Below are positions 40,265 to 49,493 of a stretch of 64,000 nt of DNA, piece by piece (the stretch's first letter is position 1; each line of letters opens with the position of its first letter). Origin of the DNA: Synergistaceae bacterium UBA6101 (lineage in GTDB: Bacteria > Synergistota > Synergistia > Synergistales > Synergistaceae); contig DIWR01000018.1 of the NCBI GenBank assembly GCA_002428495.1, positions 1-64,000 of the forward strand. The letters are read 5' to 3'. The notes beneath the pieces are model-generated. The model worked only from the letters and a program-made list of their open reading frames with translations. It made no database searches and had not been told where the DNA came from. Both the position numbers and the translations under genes were made by a program.

Positions 40265-42958
40265 ATGGGACTGTTTAGCGGTGTCATAAAGGCACTGGGA
40301 TTAGATCCTAATGACAGAGCTATCGCGCGTTATGAGGAAAGAGCTTCAATAATAGATTCCTTCGAATTACAGGTAAAAGACCTCACAGATGAAGAACTTA
40401 CCCAGTCTGCATCATTTTTTAAAGCACGCCTTGAAAATGGAGAAACTCTTGAAGACATGCTTCCTGAGGTCTTTGCAAGAGTTAGGGAAGTCTCAGTACG
40501 TACACTTGGACTTCGCCATTTTAAAGAACAGCTTATGGGAGGAATGGCACTTCACGAGGGTAAGATAGCCGAAATGAAGACCGGAGAGGGAAAAACCCTT
40601 GTCGCCACTCTCGCGGTAGCCTTGAATGCTATAGCGGGACGCGGAGTCCATGTTATCACTGTTAACGACTACCTTGCGGCACGCGACGCCGAATGGATGG
40701 GCCCCGTATACAGGGGAATGGGACTATCTGTAGGCGTTATCTCACCTTTTATGGACCAGGAAGACCGTTCCGCAGCCTATCGTAAGGATATCACATATGG
40801 CACCAACAGTGAGTTTGGATTTGATTATCTAAGAGACAACATGGCGATACAAAAAGATCAGCAGGTACAAAAAGGACATTTTTATTGCATAGTGGACGAA
40901 GTCGACTCTATACTAATAGACGAGGCAAGAACACCTCTGATAATTTCAGGACCTTCAGAAGATGATACAGAACCCTACAGGATAGCCGACAGCGTGGCCA
41001 GGGAGCTTGTAAAGGGCACGGACTTCGAAGTGGAGGAAAAAGAACGTAATCTGGCTCTGACTGAAACAGGAATAGCAAAAGCTGAAAGATTAATGAAGCT
41101 TCCCAACCTTTTTACTGATTTTGCCAACTCTTCACTATCACACAAGATAGTTCAGTCGCTCAAAGCCCATCATCTTTTCCAGAGGGATGTCCATTATGTC
41201 GTCAAAGACGGAGAAATTATCATTGTTGACGAATTCACAGGCAGACTTATGTTTGGCCGCAGGTACTCTGACGGTCTTCACCAGGCCATTGAAGCCAAAG
41301 AACGTGTAAAGGTCGGCAGGGAGAATCAGACGCTTGCCACTATCACGCTTCAGAACTATTTCAGAATGTACGAAAAACTTGCGGGTATGACAGGTACCGC
41401 GCTCACAGAGGCGGAAGAGTTCAAGGAGATATACGGTCTGGAAGTCATAGTTGTGCCGACACATATGCCGATGGTAAGACAGGATCATCACGATGCCATA
41501 TACAGAACTGTGCCGGAGAAATACAATGCTGCTGCTGACGAGGTATCTGAAGCATACGAAAAGGGTCAGCCCGTCCTGGTCGGTACGACCTCTATCGAAA
41601 ATTCCGAGAAGGTCAGCAGACTGCTTCGCGCAAGGAAGATACCGCATAGCGTCCTCAACGCCAAAGTTCATGACAAAGAAGCTTCGATCGTTGCCCAGGC
41701 CGGTCGCCTCAAGGCAGTAACTGTTGCGACAAATATGGCAGGCCGTGGGACAGACATTGTTCTCGGAGGCAACGCTGAGTTCATGGCTCGTGAAGAGATG
41801 CAGAAAAAAGGACTGAGTATGAAGAACAGCGACGAGGAATACAAAAACGTCCTGGAAGAATACAAAAAACTTTGTGCAGAAGAACATGAAGCGGTCATCA
41901 AGGCCGGGGGGCTGCGCATAATAGGTACCGAACGGCATGAATCCAGACGTATAGACAATCAGCTCAGAGGCCGTTCCGGAAGACAGGGCGACCCGGGCGA
42001 GAGCCGTTTTTATATCGCGCTTGAAGATGACCTGATCCGCCTCTTTGGAGGAGACAGAGTCCAGGGGATCATGGAAAAGCTTGGAATGGAAGAAGGGGAG
42101 TGCATTGAGCACACTCTCCTGTCAAAGGCTATTGAGAACGCCCAGAAAAAAGTTGAAGAGATGCACTTTGATATAAGAAAGCAGCTTCTTGCCTACGATA
42201 ACGTAATGAACCAGCAGCGCGAGGCTCTGTACAAGGAAAGAAGCGAAATACTGAATGATGAAGATATCCACTCAAGAATGCTTGGTGTTCTCGAAGATAC
42301 GGCACAGTCCCTTCTAGATAAAGTGTTTTCAGATAATGACAATACAGAGCCTGATATACAATCAGTCAGCGTAAAACTGAACGCACTTTTTTGGCCCGGC
42401 ATTGCAAAGCACATAGAAAATGTTCAGACAAAAGAAGACCTTGAACAGGCAAAACCGGTCATCCTTGAAGAGATCAGATCCCGCTTCAGGCTGAAGACTG
42501 AAGAACTTGGACCTGAAGTATCCGAGCAGATCTTCCGCTATATTTTTCTTGAGGTCCTTGATACGAACTGGAAAGAACACCTGCTGGCGATGGATGAACT
42601 CAGAAGGGGTATAGGGCTCAGGGCCATAGGTCAAAAAGACCCGTTGCTCGAGTATCAGTTTGAGTCTTTCAGCCTTTTCCAGACGATGCTGATTCAGATC
42701 AGGGAGGGGATCACCGAGTTTGCTCTTAAGGTATCGGTCGTAAACAAGGAAAATGAGAAGAGCAGGACTAGGTTGATAGAAAGCCGCGATGCCCTTGAGA
42801 TCCCTGATACTATGGGTTACAGCGAAAATATGGAAAACCCGGGAACATTGGCAACAGCGCAAAAAACACAGCCGATTGTAAACGTCAACAAGGTCGGACG
42901 CAACGATCCCTGCCCATGCGGAAGCGGTAAAAAATACAAGCAATGCTGCGGCAGATGA
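40265..42958 (+). CDS. secA: Protein translocase ATPase SecA
   Basis: SecA is the motor that drives preproteins through SecYEG. Its 897 residues show the DEAD-type Walker A MKTGEGKTLVATL, IVDEVDSILIDEARTPL (Walker B), the preprotein-binding and scaffold regions, and a C-terminal SEC-C zinc motif CPCGSGKKYKQCC. The ATG at 40265 gives the usual MGLFSGVIKALG start with GAGGTGGAG before it. It overlaps the next gene's frame slightly. Confidence 0.96.
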   Translation: MGLFSGVIKALGLDPNDRAIARYEERASIIDSFELQVKDLTDEELTQSASFFKARLENGETLEDMLPEVFARVREVSVRTLGLRHFKEQLMGGMALHEGKIAEMKTGEGKTLVATLAVALNAIAGRGVHVITVNDYLAARDAEWMGPVYRGMGLSVGVISPFMDQEDRSAAYRKDITYGTNSEFGFDYLRDNMAIQKDQQVQKGHFYCIVDEVDSILIDEARTPLIISGPSEDDTEPYRIADSVARELVKGTDFEVEEKERNLALTETGIAKAERLMKLPNLFTDFANSSLSHKIVQSLKAHHLFQRDVHYVVKDGEIIIVDEFTGRLMFGRRYSDGLHQAIEAKERVKVGRENQTLATITLQNYFRMYEKLAGMTGTALTEAEEFKEIYGLEVIVVPTHMPMVRQDHHDAIYRTVPEKYNAAADEVSEAYEKGQPVLVGTTSIENSEKVSRLLRARKIPHSVLNAKVHDKEASIVAQAGRLKAVTVATNMAGRGTDIVLGGNAEFMAREEMQKKGLSMKNSDEEYKNVLEEYKKLCAEEHEAVIKAGGLRIIGTERHESRRIDNQLRGRSGRQGDPGESRFYIALEDDLIRLFGGDRVQGIMEKLGMEEGECIEHTLLSKAIENAQKKVEEMHFDIRKQLLAYDNVMNQQREALYKERSEILNDEDIHSRMLGVLEDTAQSLLDKVFSDNDNTEPDIQSVSVKLNALFWPGIAKHIENVQTKEDLEQAKPVILEEIRSRFRLKTEELGPEVSEQIFRYIFLEVLDTNWKEHLLAMDELRRGIGLRAIGQKDPLLEYQFESFSLFQTMLIQIREGITEFALKVSVVNKENEKSRTRLIESRDALEIPDTMGYSENMENPGTLATAQKTQPIVNVNKVGRNDPCPCGSGKKYKQCCGR

Positions 42959-42972
42959 CCGGGAGGTATTTG

Positions 42973-44799
42973 ATGAGACGTTTTTTTAGCTTTACTGCAA
43001 TATTTCTGACACTGCTGTCAGCGTTTTTGGTTCTGCCTGTTGAGGCAGAAGCTTGGAACACCTCTGAAGAAGTAAGGAGACTCAACAAGGAAACTCCTTC
43101 GATAGAGGGATTCACCGGGGCCACCTCAGTAGTCTGGCTCAAGAATAATGATTTCAGGATGCTGAATGACGGAACGATGGAAGACATCCTCTATTACGTT
43201 GTTCTGACCGGAGAGAGCATCCCGGACCAACTCAAAGATATAAAGATACCTGTTCCTGCAAATGGTTCCGTTGATATATTGGAAGCCGCCTGGTACAACC
43301 CAATGACTTCCATGAAAGAGGGCGAGCTGTCGCTTTCCGAAGAAACACTTAACGGCGGAGCATTGGTAAAAAAGATAACCACAGCTGATGAAGCTGTAGG
43401 AAGAGTTGTTGTGCTCGTTCTCAGAACAAAACATGAAAAACGTTATGGTGTAGATGAAACTATAAATATGGCAGGACCCCTTCCAATATGGGAACAAAAC
43501 GTCACTGTAGAGCTTCCCGAGGGAAGAGAACTTTACTGGCATGGAAGGGATGTAAAAGATCCTGTAGTTACAAAATCGTCAGGACAGCAGAAATTCAAAT
43601 GGACAGTCATGAATCAGGAAAAATGGGATGGAGAAGGTTTTGTCGTTTACAAAAGACCGAGCCTGTCTTTCAGCTCAAGGAAGGGTATCAACCAGAGCCT
43701 TTCCGCTATGAGTGAATTAGTGCATACTTTTCCGTCCATTGGGTTGCCCCAGTCGATATCTTCAGGAGACAAAACAAAGACAGGCCTAAAGCTCATGGAA
43801 TGGATAGCCCAGCCCTCGAAAAAACTCTCAGGATACCCCCGCAACTGGGTCAGATCTCCTGAAAATATCCCTGAAGAGGGTCCCTGGACTCCATGGGAAC
43901 AGACCTTGATCCTTAATAAATGGCTGAACTCTATTGGATGGGAGACAAAGATATGGTGGCAGGCATCAATGGAACTGGACAAAGAGAGCCCCGGCTCTAC
44001 AAGCCTTTGGACAGCCCCTGTCCTTGAGCTGTCTCCAAACGGAGGCAAAACTGAATTTTATCAGGCCGGCCAGACATCCGCTTATGGGGTCACTGCTCCG
44101 TCTGTAACCGGAGCACTTCTTTACCGACTGAAAGACGGAGATTTTGAAAAAAAGACTGTAAACTCAGGCAGCCCTGCTGACCACAAACTTGAGTTTTTAT
44201 GGAAGCTTGACCTCAACGAGATAGGATCTGCTGAGGGAACACTGATGATATCTGTCAGCGGAGGCTGGGCACAGCTGATGTCTGATGGGTATCTGCCTCC
44301 ACAGAACGGACTTAGTGATTTTCTAAGAAAACGGGTCAACTTTGCTATCCCTGGCATGATCCTCGATCCGCTTTCAGTAGAACCTACCAAGACGGGTTAC
44401 AAACTTGAATTCAAAGTAAAGTGTGTTCCGGGAATAATGTTGGGAGATAATCTCCTGCTTCGACTTCCGGGAGGGGTTCCATCAAGAGTCGGGGAGATGA
44501 TCGGAAAAGAAAGCAGCTATACTTTGCGTTTTCCTTTCATAATTGATCAGAAAATAAGGATGAACATGCCGTCAGGGTATAAAATGATCCAGTCACCCCC
44601 GCTTAAAAAACTTGGGGAAGGGACAAAAGCGGTCCTCAGGGAATCGATCACACACTGGCCCAAAAAGGCCCAGCTGATAGCGGACAGCACGTGGACGGTA
44701 AAAAGCGTGGCCGTAGAAGGCCGTCTTGCTGCAATTTTAAAGGAAGAGCTTGCGGCCTGTATGAGATGGCCTGTCCTTGATCTTCCTTTTAGGAAATAA
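42973..44799 (+). CDS. Secreted DUF3857/transglutaminase-like protein
   Basis: This is a 608-residue exported protein with a clear signal peptide (MRRFFSFTAIFLTLLSAF, cleavage near VEAEA). The first part (about 30-270) is beta-rich and resembles the DUF3857 domain that precedes bacterial transglutaminase-like domains (DGTMEDILYYVVLTG, then ARYNPM-like AWYNPMTSM). The middle (PEEGPWTPWEQTLILNKWLN) is reminiscent of a transglutaminase core, but I see no clear catalytic Cys-His-Asp set. The ATG at 42973 follows GGGAGG by 6 bases, 14 bases after the secA stop. Function is unknown; a periplasmic role is likely. Confidence 0.55.
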   Translation: MRRFFSFTAIFLTLLSAFLVLPVEAEAWNTSEEVRRLNKETPSIEGFTGATSVVWLKNNDFRMLNDGTMEDILYYVVLTGESIPDQLKDIKIPVPANGSVDILEAAWYNPMTSMKEGELSLSEETLNGGALVKKITTADEAVGRVVVLVLRTKHEKRYGVDETINMAGPLPIWEQNVTVELPEGRELYWHGRDVKDPVVTKSSGQQKFKWTVMNQEKWDGEGFVVYKRPSLSFSSRKGINQSLSAMSELVHTFPSIGLPQSISSGDKTKTGLKLMEWIAQPSKKLSGYPRNWVRSPENIPEEGPWTPWEQTLILNKWLNSIGWETKIWWQASMELDKESPGSTSLWTAPVLELSPNGGKTEFYQAGQTSAYGVTAPSVTGALLYRLKDGDFEKKTVNSGSPADHKLEFLWKLDLNEIGSAEGTLMISVSGGWAQLMSDGYLPPQNGLSDFLRKRVNFAIPGMILDPLSVEPTKTGYKLEFKVKCVPGIMLGDNLLLRLPGGVPSRVGEMIGKESSYTLRFPFIIDQKIRMNMPSGYKMIQSPPLKKLGEGTKAVLRESITHWPKKAQLIADSTWTVKSVAVEGRLAAILKEELAACMRWPVLDLPFRK

Positions 44800-44828
44800 A
44801 GCCTTTTATTTTTAAGGAGTGTTTGACT

Positions 44829-46505
44829 TTGCAGAACATGGTGGAAGAACTTAAGCAGTTACTTGAGAGAGCAGTGGAAAATATTGCAAGGGATGTTGAT
44901 CAGGAATTACCTGAAGGGTTTATTGTGCGCCTTGAGCGCCCAAGACAGGTCGGACATGGTGACTGGGCGACCAATATAGCGATGCAGCTCGCGAAGCCTT
45001 TTGGCATGAAGCCCAGAGAAATTGCAGAAAAAATGATCGATATGGTGCCGATTGGAGAGATCGTTGAAAAGGCGGAGATAGCAGGACCCGGCTTTATCAA
45101 CTTTACACTTGCTTCAAACTGGATCACTGAGGCGGTAATAAACACAATAACCCAAAATGAAAATTACGGAAGGGTCAATTCAGGCAAAGGCCGGAGGGTC
45201 CAGGTGGAATTTGTAAGCGCCAACCCCACAGGTCCGCTCCACATGGGTCATGGCCGCGGTGCAGCAGTGGGAGACATAACAGCCTCGATACTTGATTTTG
45301 CTGGATGGGATGTTGAACGTGAATACTATATAAATGATGCCGGCCTCCAGATGGAGCTTCTGGGCAAATCAGCCCAGTCCCGCTACTTTGATGCCCTCGG
45401 AAGAGGGGACGAAGCGCCGATGCCCGAAGACGGTTATCATGGGGAATACATGACAGATATAGCTCAGTCCTTCGTTAAGAAGTACGGTGACGAACTGGCG
45501 AAGAAACCACTGGAAGAGACCGTTGAATTTTTCTCTGTGGAGACAGGTAAAATAGTTACCGAAATGATCCGGAAAGACCTGGAAGAGTTTGGGGTGATAT
45601 TTGACGTCTGGTTCTCAGAAAAGTCACTTTATGACAACGGTCAGGTAGAACCGGCGATGGAAGAGCTCAAAAAGAGGGATTTTGCATACGAGGAAGAAGG
45701 CGCCCTCTGGTTCAGGTCCACCCTTTTCGGGGATGATAAAGACAGGGTCCTTATTAGGTCCAACGGAGTGCCGACTTATTTCACATCTGATGTCGCGTAC
45801 CTTAAAAACAAGTACGACAGGAATTTCGAAAAGCTGATCTATGTCTGGGGCGCTGACCATCACGGCTATGTGCCGAGACTTAAGTCGGTCAACAAGGCTT
45901 TCGGACATCCTGACGATGCTGTTGATGTGCTTCTGATACAGATGGTCAACCTTCTCAGAGACGGAAAACCGGTCCAGATGTCAAAACGTGCCGGAACGAT
46001 AATAACACTGAGAGAGATAATGGACGAAGTCGGAGTGGATGCGACGAGGTTCTTCTTCGTTATACGCCGCTGCGACAGTACCCTTGATTTTGACCTCGAA
46101 CTTGCCAAGAAGGCGACTTCCGAAAATCCGGTCTTCTATGTTCAGTATGCTCATGCAAGAATTTGCAGCATATATCGTGAACTTGAGGAGAGAGGGGTAA
46201 CGTTGCCCGGGATGGAGGAGTTCGATGTTTCCCTGGTAACGGACCAGTCAGAGATAAACCTTGCTAAGGCCATATCAAGACTTCCTGAGGAAGTGGAGAA
46301 GTCAGCTGACGAGTTTGCACCGCACAGGATCGCATACTACGCCACTGAACTCGCTGAAGCCTTCCACTCATTCTATAACAGCCAGCGCATCCTGGGTGCA
46401 GAAGAGCCTGTTATGAAAACACGGATCCTGCTTATGGAAGCAGCAAAGATAACACTTAAAAATGTGCTGGGACTGCTGGGAGTTTCTGCTCCTGAAAAGA
46501 TGTAG
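44829..46505 (+). CDS. argS: Arginyl-tRNA synthetase
   Basis: ArgS is a class I aminoacyl-tRNA synthetase, 558 residues. The N-terminal Add-1 domain, the HIGH-like motif in NPTGPLHMGHGRGAAVGD, the YINDAG segment and a KMSK-like loop QMSKRAGT are all present, with a helical DALR anticodon-binding domain at the end. The TTG at 44829 is preferred because it lies 9 bases after AAGGAG (44814-44819); another TTG at 44823 is too close. Confidence 0.94.
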   Translation: MQNMVEELKQLLERAVENIARDVDQELPEGFIVRLERPRQVGHGDWATNIAMQLAKPFGMKPREIAEKMIDMVPIGEIVEKAEIAGPGFINFTLASNWITEAVINTITQNENYGRVNSGKGRRVQVEFVSANPTGPLHMGHGRGAAVGDITASILDFAGWDVEREYYINDAGLQMELLGKSAQSRYFDALGRGDEAPMPEDGYHGEYMTDIAQSFVKKYGDELAKKPLEETVEFFSVETGKIVTEMIRKDLEEFGVIFDVWFSEKSLYDNGQVEPAMEELKKRDFAYEEEGALWFRSTLFGDDKDRVLIRSNGVPTYFTSDVAYLKNKYDRNFEKLIYVWGADHHGYVPRLKSVNKAFGHPDDAVDVLLIQMVNLLRDGKPVQMSKRAGTIITLREIMDEVGVDATRFFFVIRRCDSTLDFDLELAKKATSENPVFYVQYAHARICSIYRELEERGVTLPGMEEFDVSLVTDQSEINLAKAISRLPEEVEKSADEFAPHRIAYYATELAEAFHSFYNSQRILGAEEPVMKTRILLMEAAKITLKNVLGLLGVSAPEKM

Positions 46506-46539
46506 TCCGACAGCTGAGAGTCTATCCAGCTGACAGATC

Positions 46540-46839
46540 ATGAAAGCACCCAGGTTGCGGTGGATCATATTTGCCGCTGCAGTGACATTTCTTATAGCGG
46601 TCCTCCTTACCTCATTCTTCAAGGAACTTGAAAGGATAGATGTCCTTTCGGGTACCCTGGACAAAAGGATGGAGGAGCTTGTCGCTGAAGAAAGAAAATC
46701 ACAGGAACTTAAACAGAAAATTGAATACTACAGCACCCCGGAGGGTATTGCCAGACTTGCGAGGGAACAGTTCAACCTGGTCCTCTCAGGCGAAGTCATA
46801 TATAAGATAGAGATAACTTCAAACGATGTCTTGCACTAG
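46540..46839 (+). CDS. FtsB/DivIC-like septum formation initiator
   Basis: This small single-pass membrane protein of 99 residues has a short cytoplasmic start, a membrane helix at about 8-28, a coiled-coil stretch at about 32-65 (LDKRMEELVAEERKSQELKQ) and the FtsB/DivIC end YYSTPEGIARLAREQFNLV. These proteins form part of the division complex with FtsL/FtsQ-type partners. It follows argS by 34 bases. The rpsF promoter lies within its last codons. Confidence 0.8.
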   Translation: MKAPRLRWIIFAAAVTFLIAVLLTSFFKELERIDVLSGTLDKRMEELVAEERKSQELKQKIEYYSTPEGIARLAREQFNLVLSGEVIYKIEITSNDVLH

Positions 46840-46859
46840 GCAAACTTCGGTGTTATAGT
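46831..46859 (+). promoter_or_regulatory. Sigma70-like promoter for the rpsF-ssb-rpsR operon
   Basis: TTGCAC (46831-46836) and TATAGT (46854-46859) have a 17-base spacer and overlap the end of the FtsB-like gene. Confidence 0.75.
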
Positions 46860-46877
46860 ACTTGATTGTATGTCCCT

Positions 46878-46898
46878 GTCTCTTTCTTGAAAAGAGAC
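46878..46898 (+). promoter_or_regulatory. Leader hairpin upstream of rpsF
   Basis: GTCTCTTT (46878-46885) pairs with AAAGAGAC (46891-46898) around a 5-base loop in the rpsF leader. Many bacteria carry an S6:S18-binding leader structure at this place; I cannot confirm that fold here. Confidence 0.45.
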
Positions 46899-46926
46899 CA
46901 GAGTCCAAAGGGAGGAGGTGAAGTAC

Positions 46927-47211
46927 GTGCGATCTTACGAAATGGTTGTGATTCTTCAGGCAGATCTTGAGGACCATAAAATGGTATCAGAAGAAATTGC
47001 CGAGGTCGTGCGCGGTTTGGGAGCAGAGTTGGAAAAGGTGGATCTTTGGGGCAAAAAGCGTTTTGCCTACCACATTGAAAAACAGCTCGAGGGTTTTTAC
47101 GTTCTGTATACGTTTAAGCTCGACCCCGCACAGGTCAAGGAAATGGAACGTCTCCTCAGTCTGAAACCCCAGGTTATACGTCAGATGGTCGTTAACCTGG
47201 AGGAGAAGTAA
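46927..47211 (+). CDS. rpsF: 30S ribosomal protein S6
   Basis: S6 is 94 residues long, with the family start MRSYEMVVILQAD and the middle KRFAYHIEKQLEGFYVLYTFK. It pairs with S18 on the 30S platform. The GTG at 46927 is preferred because it lies 9 bases after GGGAGGAGG; a GTG at 46918 sits within the Shine-Dalgarno. It is followed 5 bases later by ssb. Confidence 0.95.
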   Translation: MRSYEMVVILQADLEDHKMVSEEIAEVVRGLGAELEKVDLWGKKRFAYHIEKQLEGFYVLYTFKLDPAQVKEMERLLSLKPQVIRQMVVNLEEK

Positions 47212-47216
47212 ACGTC

Positions 47217-47756
47217 ATGGCTCGCGGATACAACAGGGTTATCATTATGGGTAACCTAGCAAGAGATCCTGACGTGAGGTTTACTCCGAACAAGCAGAAG
47301 GTAGCAAGGATAACTGTGGCGATAGGCCGCCAGTGGAAAAACAAGGCCACAGGAGAACTGCAGAGCCACACTGACTTCGTAAATGTTTCTGCTTGGGGTT
47401 TTACGGCAGATATCTGCGAACGCTATCTCAAAAAGGGGCGTCCTGTTTTAGTCGAGGGGCGCATAAGTGTCCGTGATTTCGACGACCCGAAGACAGGGCA
47501 GCATCGATGGGTGACGGAAGTAGTTGCTGAGAATATAGTTCTCCTCGGTTCAGGCCGCAGGGAAGATGAGGGGTCTTCAGGATCCATTTCTCACTCGGAG
47601 CAGAATTCCGGAAGCGCCAGGATGCATTCTGATGCGGTATCCGGCGGTGATATGGGAAGCCTGAGGGAAGAAGAGGGATTTGAAGATGAATTTCCCCTTG
47701 ATTTTTCTGAAATGGGCGGGACCGAAGGACCTGGAGATGTACAGATACCATTCTAG
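47217..47756 (+). CDS. ssb: Single-stranded DNA-binding protein
   Basis: SSB has an OB-fold at residues 1-105 (ARGYNRVIIMGNLARDPDVR, then WGFTADICERYLKKG), a flexible acidic tail and a C-terminal tip ending DVQIPF, which serves as the partner-binding peptide. It has 179 residues. It lies between rpsF and rpsR as in most bacteria. Confidence 0.95.
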   Translation: MARGYNRVIIMGNLARDPDVRFTPNKQKVARITVAIGRQWKNKATGELQSHTDFVNVSAWGFTADICERYLKKGRPVLVEGRISVRDFDDPKTGQHRWVTEVVAENIVLLGSGRREDEGSSGSISHSEQNSGSARMHSDAVSGGDMGSLREEEGFEDEFPLDFSEMGGTEGPGDVQIPF

Positions 47757-47774
47757 GAAGGGGTTGAGTCTTTG

Positions 47775-48020
47775 ATGGAAAACAGTTCGAATTTTAACCG
47801 CAAACGCCGTAAGCGTCGGCCTAAGGTTTGCCATTTCTGTGTAGATAAAATTGAGCACGTAGATTACAAAGAAGTGGAAAAACTTAAAAAATATATTACA
47901 GAACGCGGCAAGATAGTACCCAGACGAGTAACGGGGACTTGTGCCAAGCACCAGCGCCAGCTCACAAGGGCTATAAAGAGGGCAAGAATAATTGCGCTTT
48001 TGCCTTTTACATCAGATTAA
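47775..48020 (+). CDS. rpsR: 30S ribosomal protein S18
   Basis: S18 is 81 residues long with a basic N-terminus (NRKRRKRRPKVCHFCVDK) and the core VDYKEVEKLKKYITERGKI. It keeps a CxxC pair (C-H-F-C), typical of zinc-type S18. The ATG at 47775 follows AAGGGGTT by about 9 bases. A terminator lies downstream. Confidence 0.95.
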   Translation: MENSSNFNRKRRKRRPKVCHFCVDKIEHVDYKEVEKLKKYITERGKIVPRRVTGTCAKHQRQLTRAIKRARIIALLPFTSD

Positions 48021-48046
48021 AAATTGAGTCTGTGCTGTATAATTGG

Positions 48047-48074
48047 GAGAGGGCCGCAGGGCTCTCTCTTTTTT
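48047..48074 (+). terminator. Terminator after rpsR
   Basis: GAGAGGGCC (48047-48055) pairs with GGCTCTCTC (48060-48068), including one G-U pair, with a GCAG loop and a T-run at 48069-48074. Confidence 0.8.
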
Positions 48075-48096
48075 ATTGTCTCTTGGGGGTCGGAAA

Positions 48097-49062
48097 GTGA
48101 AATCAAAAATAATATTTGAATGGTTGTCATGGATACTTTTGAGTATTGCAATGTTCTCGGGCGGAATGTACATTGCTCTCGCATCCCCCTTCCTGATCCT
48201 TATAGCGCCGGTCCCGTTCATGATCCTTGAAATTAGGCGGGGATCCAGGGAGTCTCTGTTAGGAGTCCTCTTCGGCTCTGCATTTGTCTTTATGCTCTTT
48301 GGAAGTATACCTGCTTTTATGTATGCCCTTGAGTTTGGCTTTTTAGGTGTGGCCTTTGGCTATATTTCCGGCAGGACAGAAAAAGGGATAGATTTCATCC
48401 TTCTTTCAGTTATAGCCTCAATTACAGCCAAGATCATCCTGCTGGTTACTTTTACAAGCATTTCGGGGATGAACCCATTTGCGATGTCACCCGAGACAGC
48501 GTTGGAAATAGTATCTTCTCTGGCGAACAAACTTTCATCAGGCGGAATTGGAGCCTCAGACGAAATAATTAAAAATTACTCACTGGCTATGGCAGAGACA
48601 GTTTCAGTACTGATGCCGTCCATGATCATTTTTTTCTCCGCCATAGATACATTTGCGACTTACTGGGCGGTTTCATCCCTTATCAGCAGATCAGGAGGAA
48701 AACCTTTACCGAGCCTGCCTAAATTTGAAACATGGCGTTTCCCCAAAAACCTTTTTTGGGCATTAGCTGCAGCGGTGATAATGGATCTTGCAGGCAAGGC
48801 TTTTCCGGAGGAGAGAGTATATACGGTAGTATCTGCCAACCTCATGGAAGTTCTAAGAGCTATATTCATGCTTGAAGGCCTGTCACTATGTTGGTACTAT
48901 ATGTCATCCAGGAGGATAGCGAGGGCGTTGAAATTGACATTTTCCCTGTTCTGTGTCCTCTTTTCACCGGTTTCGTATATTTTGTCTATGGTTGGAATCT
49001 TTGATATCTGGTACGATTTGCGTACTAGGATAAGGGGGAAAAAGAATGAAAGTGATTCTTAA
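48097..49062 (+). CDS. DUF2232 (YybS-like) membrane protein
   Basis: This is a hydrophobic protein of 321 residues with about eight membrane segments and an energy-coupling-factor S-component-like look. DUF2232 proteins are regularly encoded between rpsR and rplI, as here. The GTG at 48097 follows a G-rich site; an upstream frame from 48043 reads through the terminator and is rejected. Its 3' end overlaps rplI by 17 bases. Function is unknown. Confidence 0.75.
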   Translation: MKSKIIFEWLSWILLSIAMFSGGMYIALASPFLILIAPVPFMILEIRRGSRESLLGVLFGSAFVFMLFGSIPAFMYALEFGFLGVAFGYISGRTEKGIDFILLSVIASITAKIILLVTFTSISGMNPFAMSPETALEIVSSLANKLSSGGIGASDEIIKNYSLAMAETVSVLMPSMIIFFSAIDTFATYWAVSSLISRSGGKPLPSLPKFETWRFPKNLFWALAAAVIMDLAGKAFPEERVYTVVSANLMEVLRAIFMLEGLSLCWYYMSSRRIARALKLTFSLFCVLFSPVSYILSMVGIFDIWYDLRTRIRGKKNESDS

Positions 49063-49492
49063 ACAGGATGTTAATAAAATAGGGAAAAAAGGTGACCTTC
49101 TTGAAGTCGCTGATGGCTACGGCCGTAATTTCTTGATTGCCAGGGGACTTGCTGAAGAAGCGACAGAGGGGAAGGTTCGCGAGCTTCAGCAGATGCAGAA
49201 GACTCAGAAGATAAAAGATGATAAAAAATTAAAAATTGCTGAGGAAGCCAGAAAAAAACTTGGCGGTAAAGTAGTCAGGGTAAAGGTCAATACGGGCGAG
49301 GGCGGCAAGCTGTTTGGAAGCGTAACGACAGCCCAGATCGCGGAAGCTCTGATCACCCAGTTCTCTATTCCCGTAGACAAAAAAGATTTGAAAATAGAGG
49401 AAACAGTCAAAAAGACCGGTGAATACCAGTTTAAAGCAAAACTATACACTGGCGTTGAAGCAGAAATGATCCTTAAAGTGGAGTCGGAATGA
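49046..49492 (+). CDS. rplI: 50S ribosomal protein L9
   Basis: L9 is 148 residues long: N-domain with MKVILKQDVNKIGKKGDLLEVADGYGRNFLI, a long central helix (about 41-75), and C-domain with KLFGSVTTAQIAEAL. It binds 23S rRNA near the L1 stalk. It overlaps the preceding gene and is followed by dnaB, the classical order. Confidence 0.96.
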   Translation: MKVILKQDVNKIGKKGDLLEVADGYGRNFLIARGLAEEATEGKVRELQQMQKTQKIKDDKKLKIAEEARKKLGGKVVRVKVNTGEGGKLFGSVTTAQIAEALITQFSIPVDKKDLKIEETVKKTGEYQFKAKLYTGVEAEMILKVESE

Positions 49493-49493
49493 A

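Noticed and set aside
41138..42112. 324-codon open frame on the minus strand
   Set aside because: It lies fully inside secA, whose protein is unmistakable; it has no Shine-Dalgarno and its translation has no recognisable domain.
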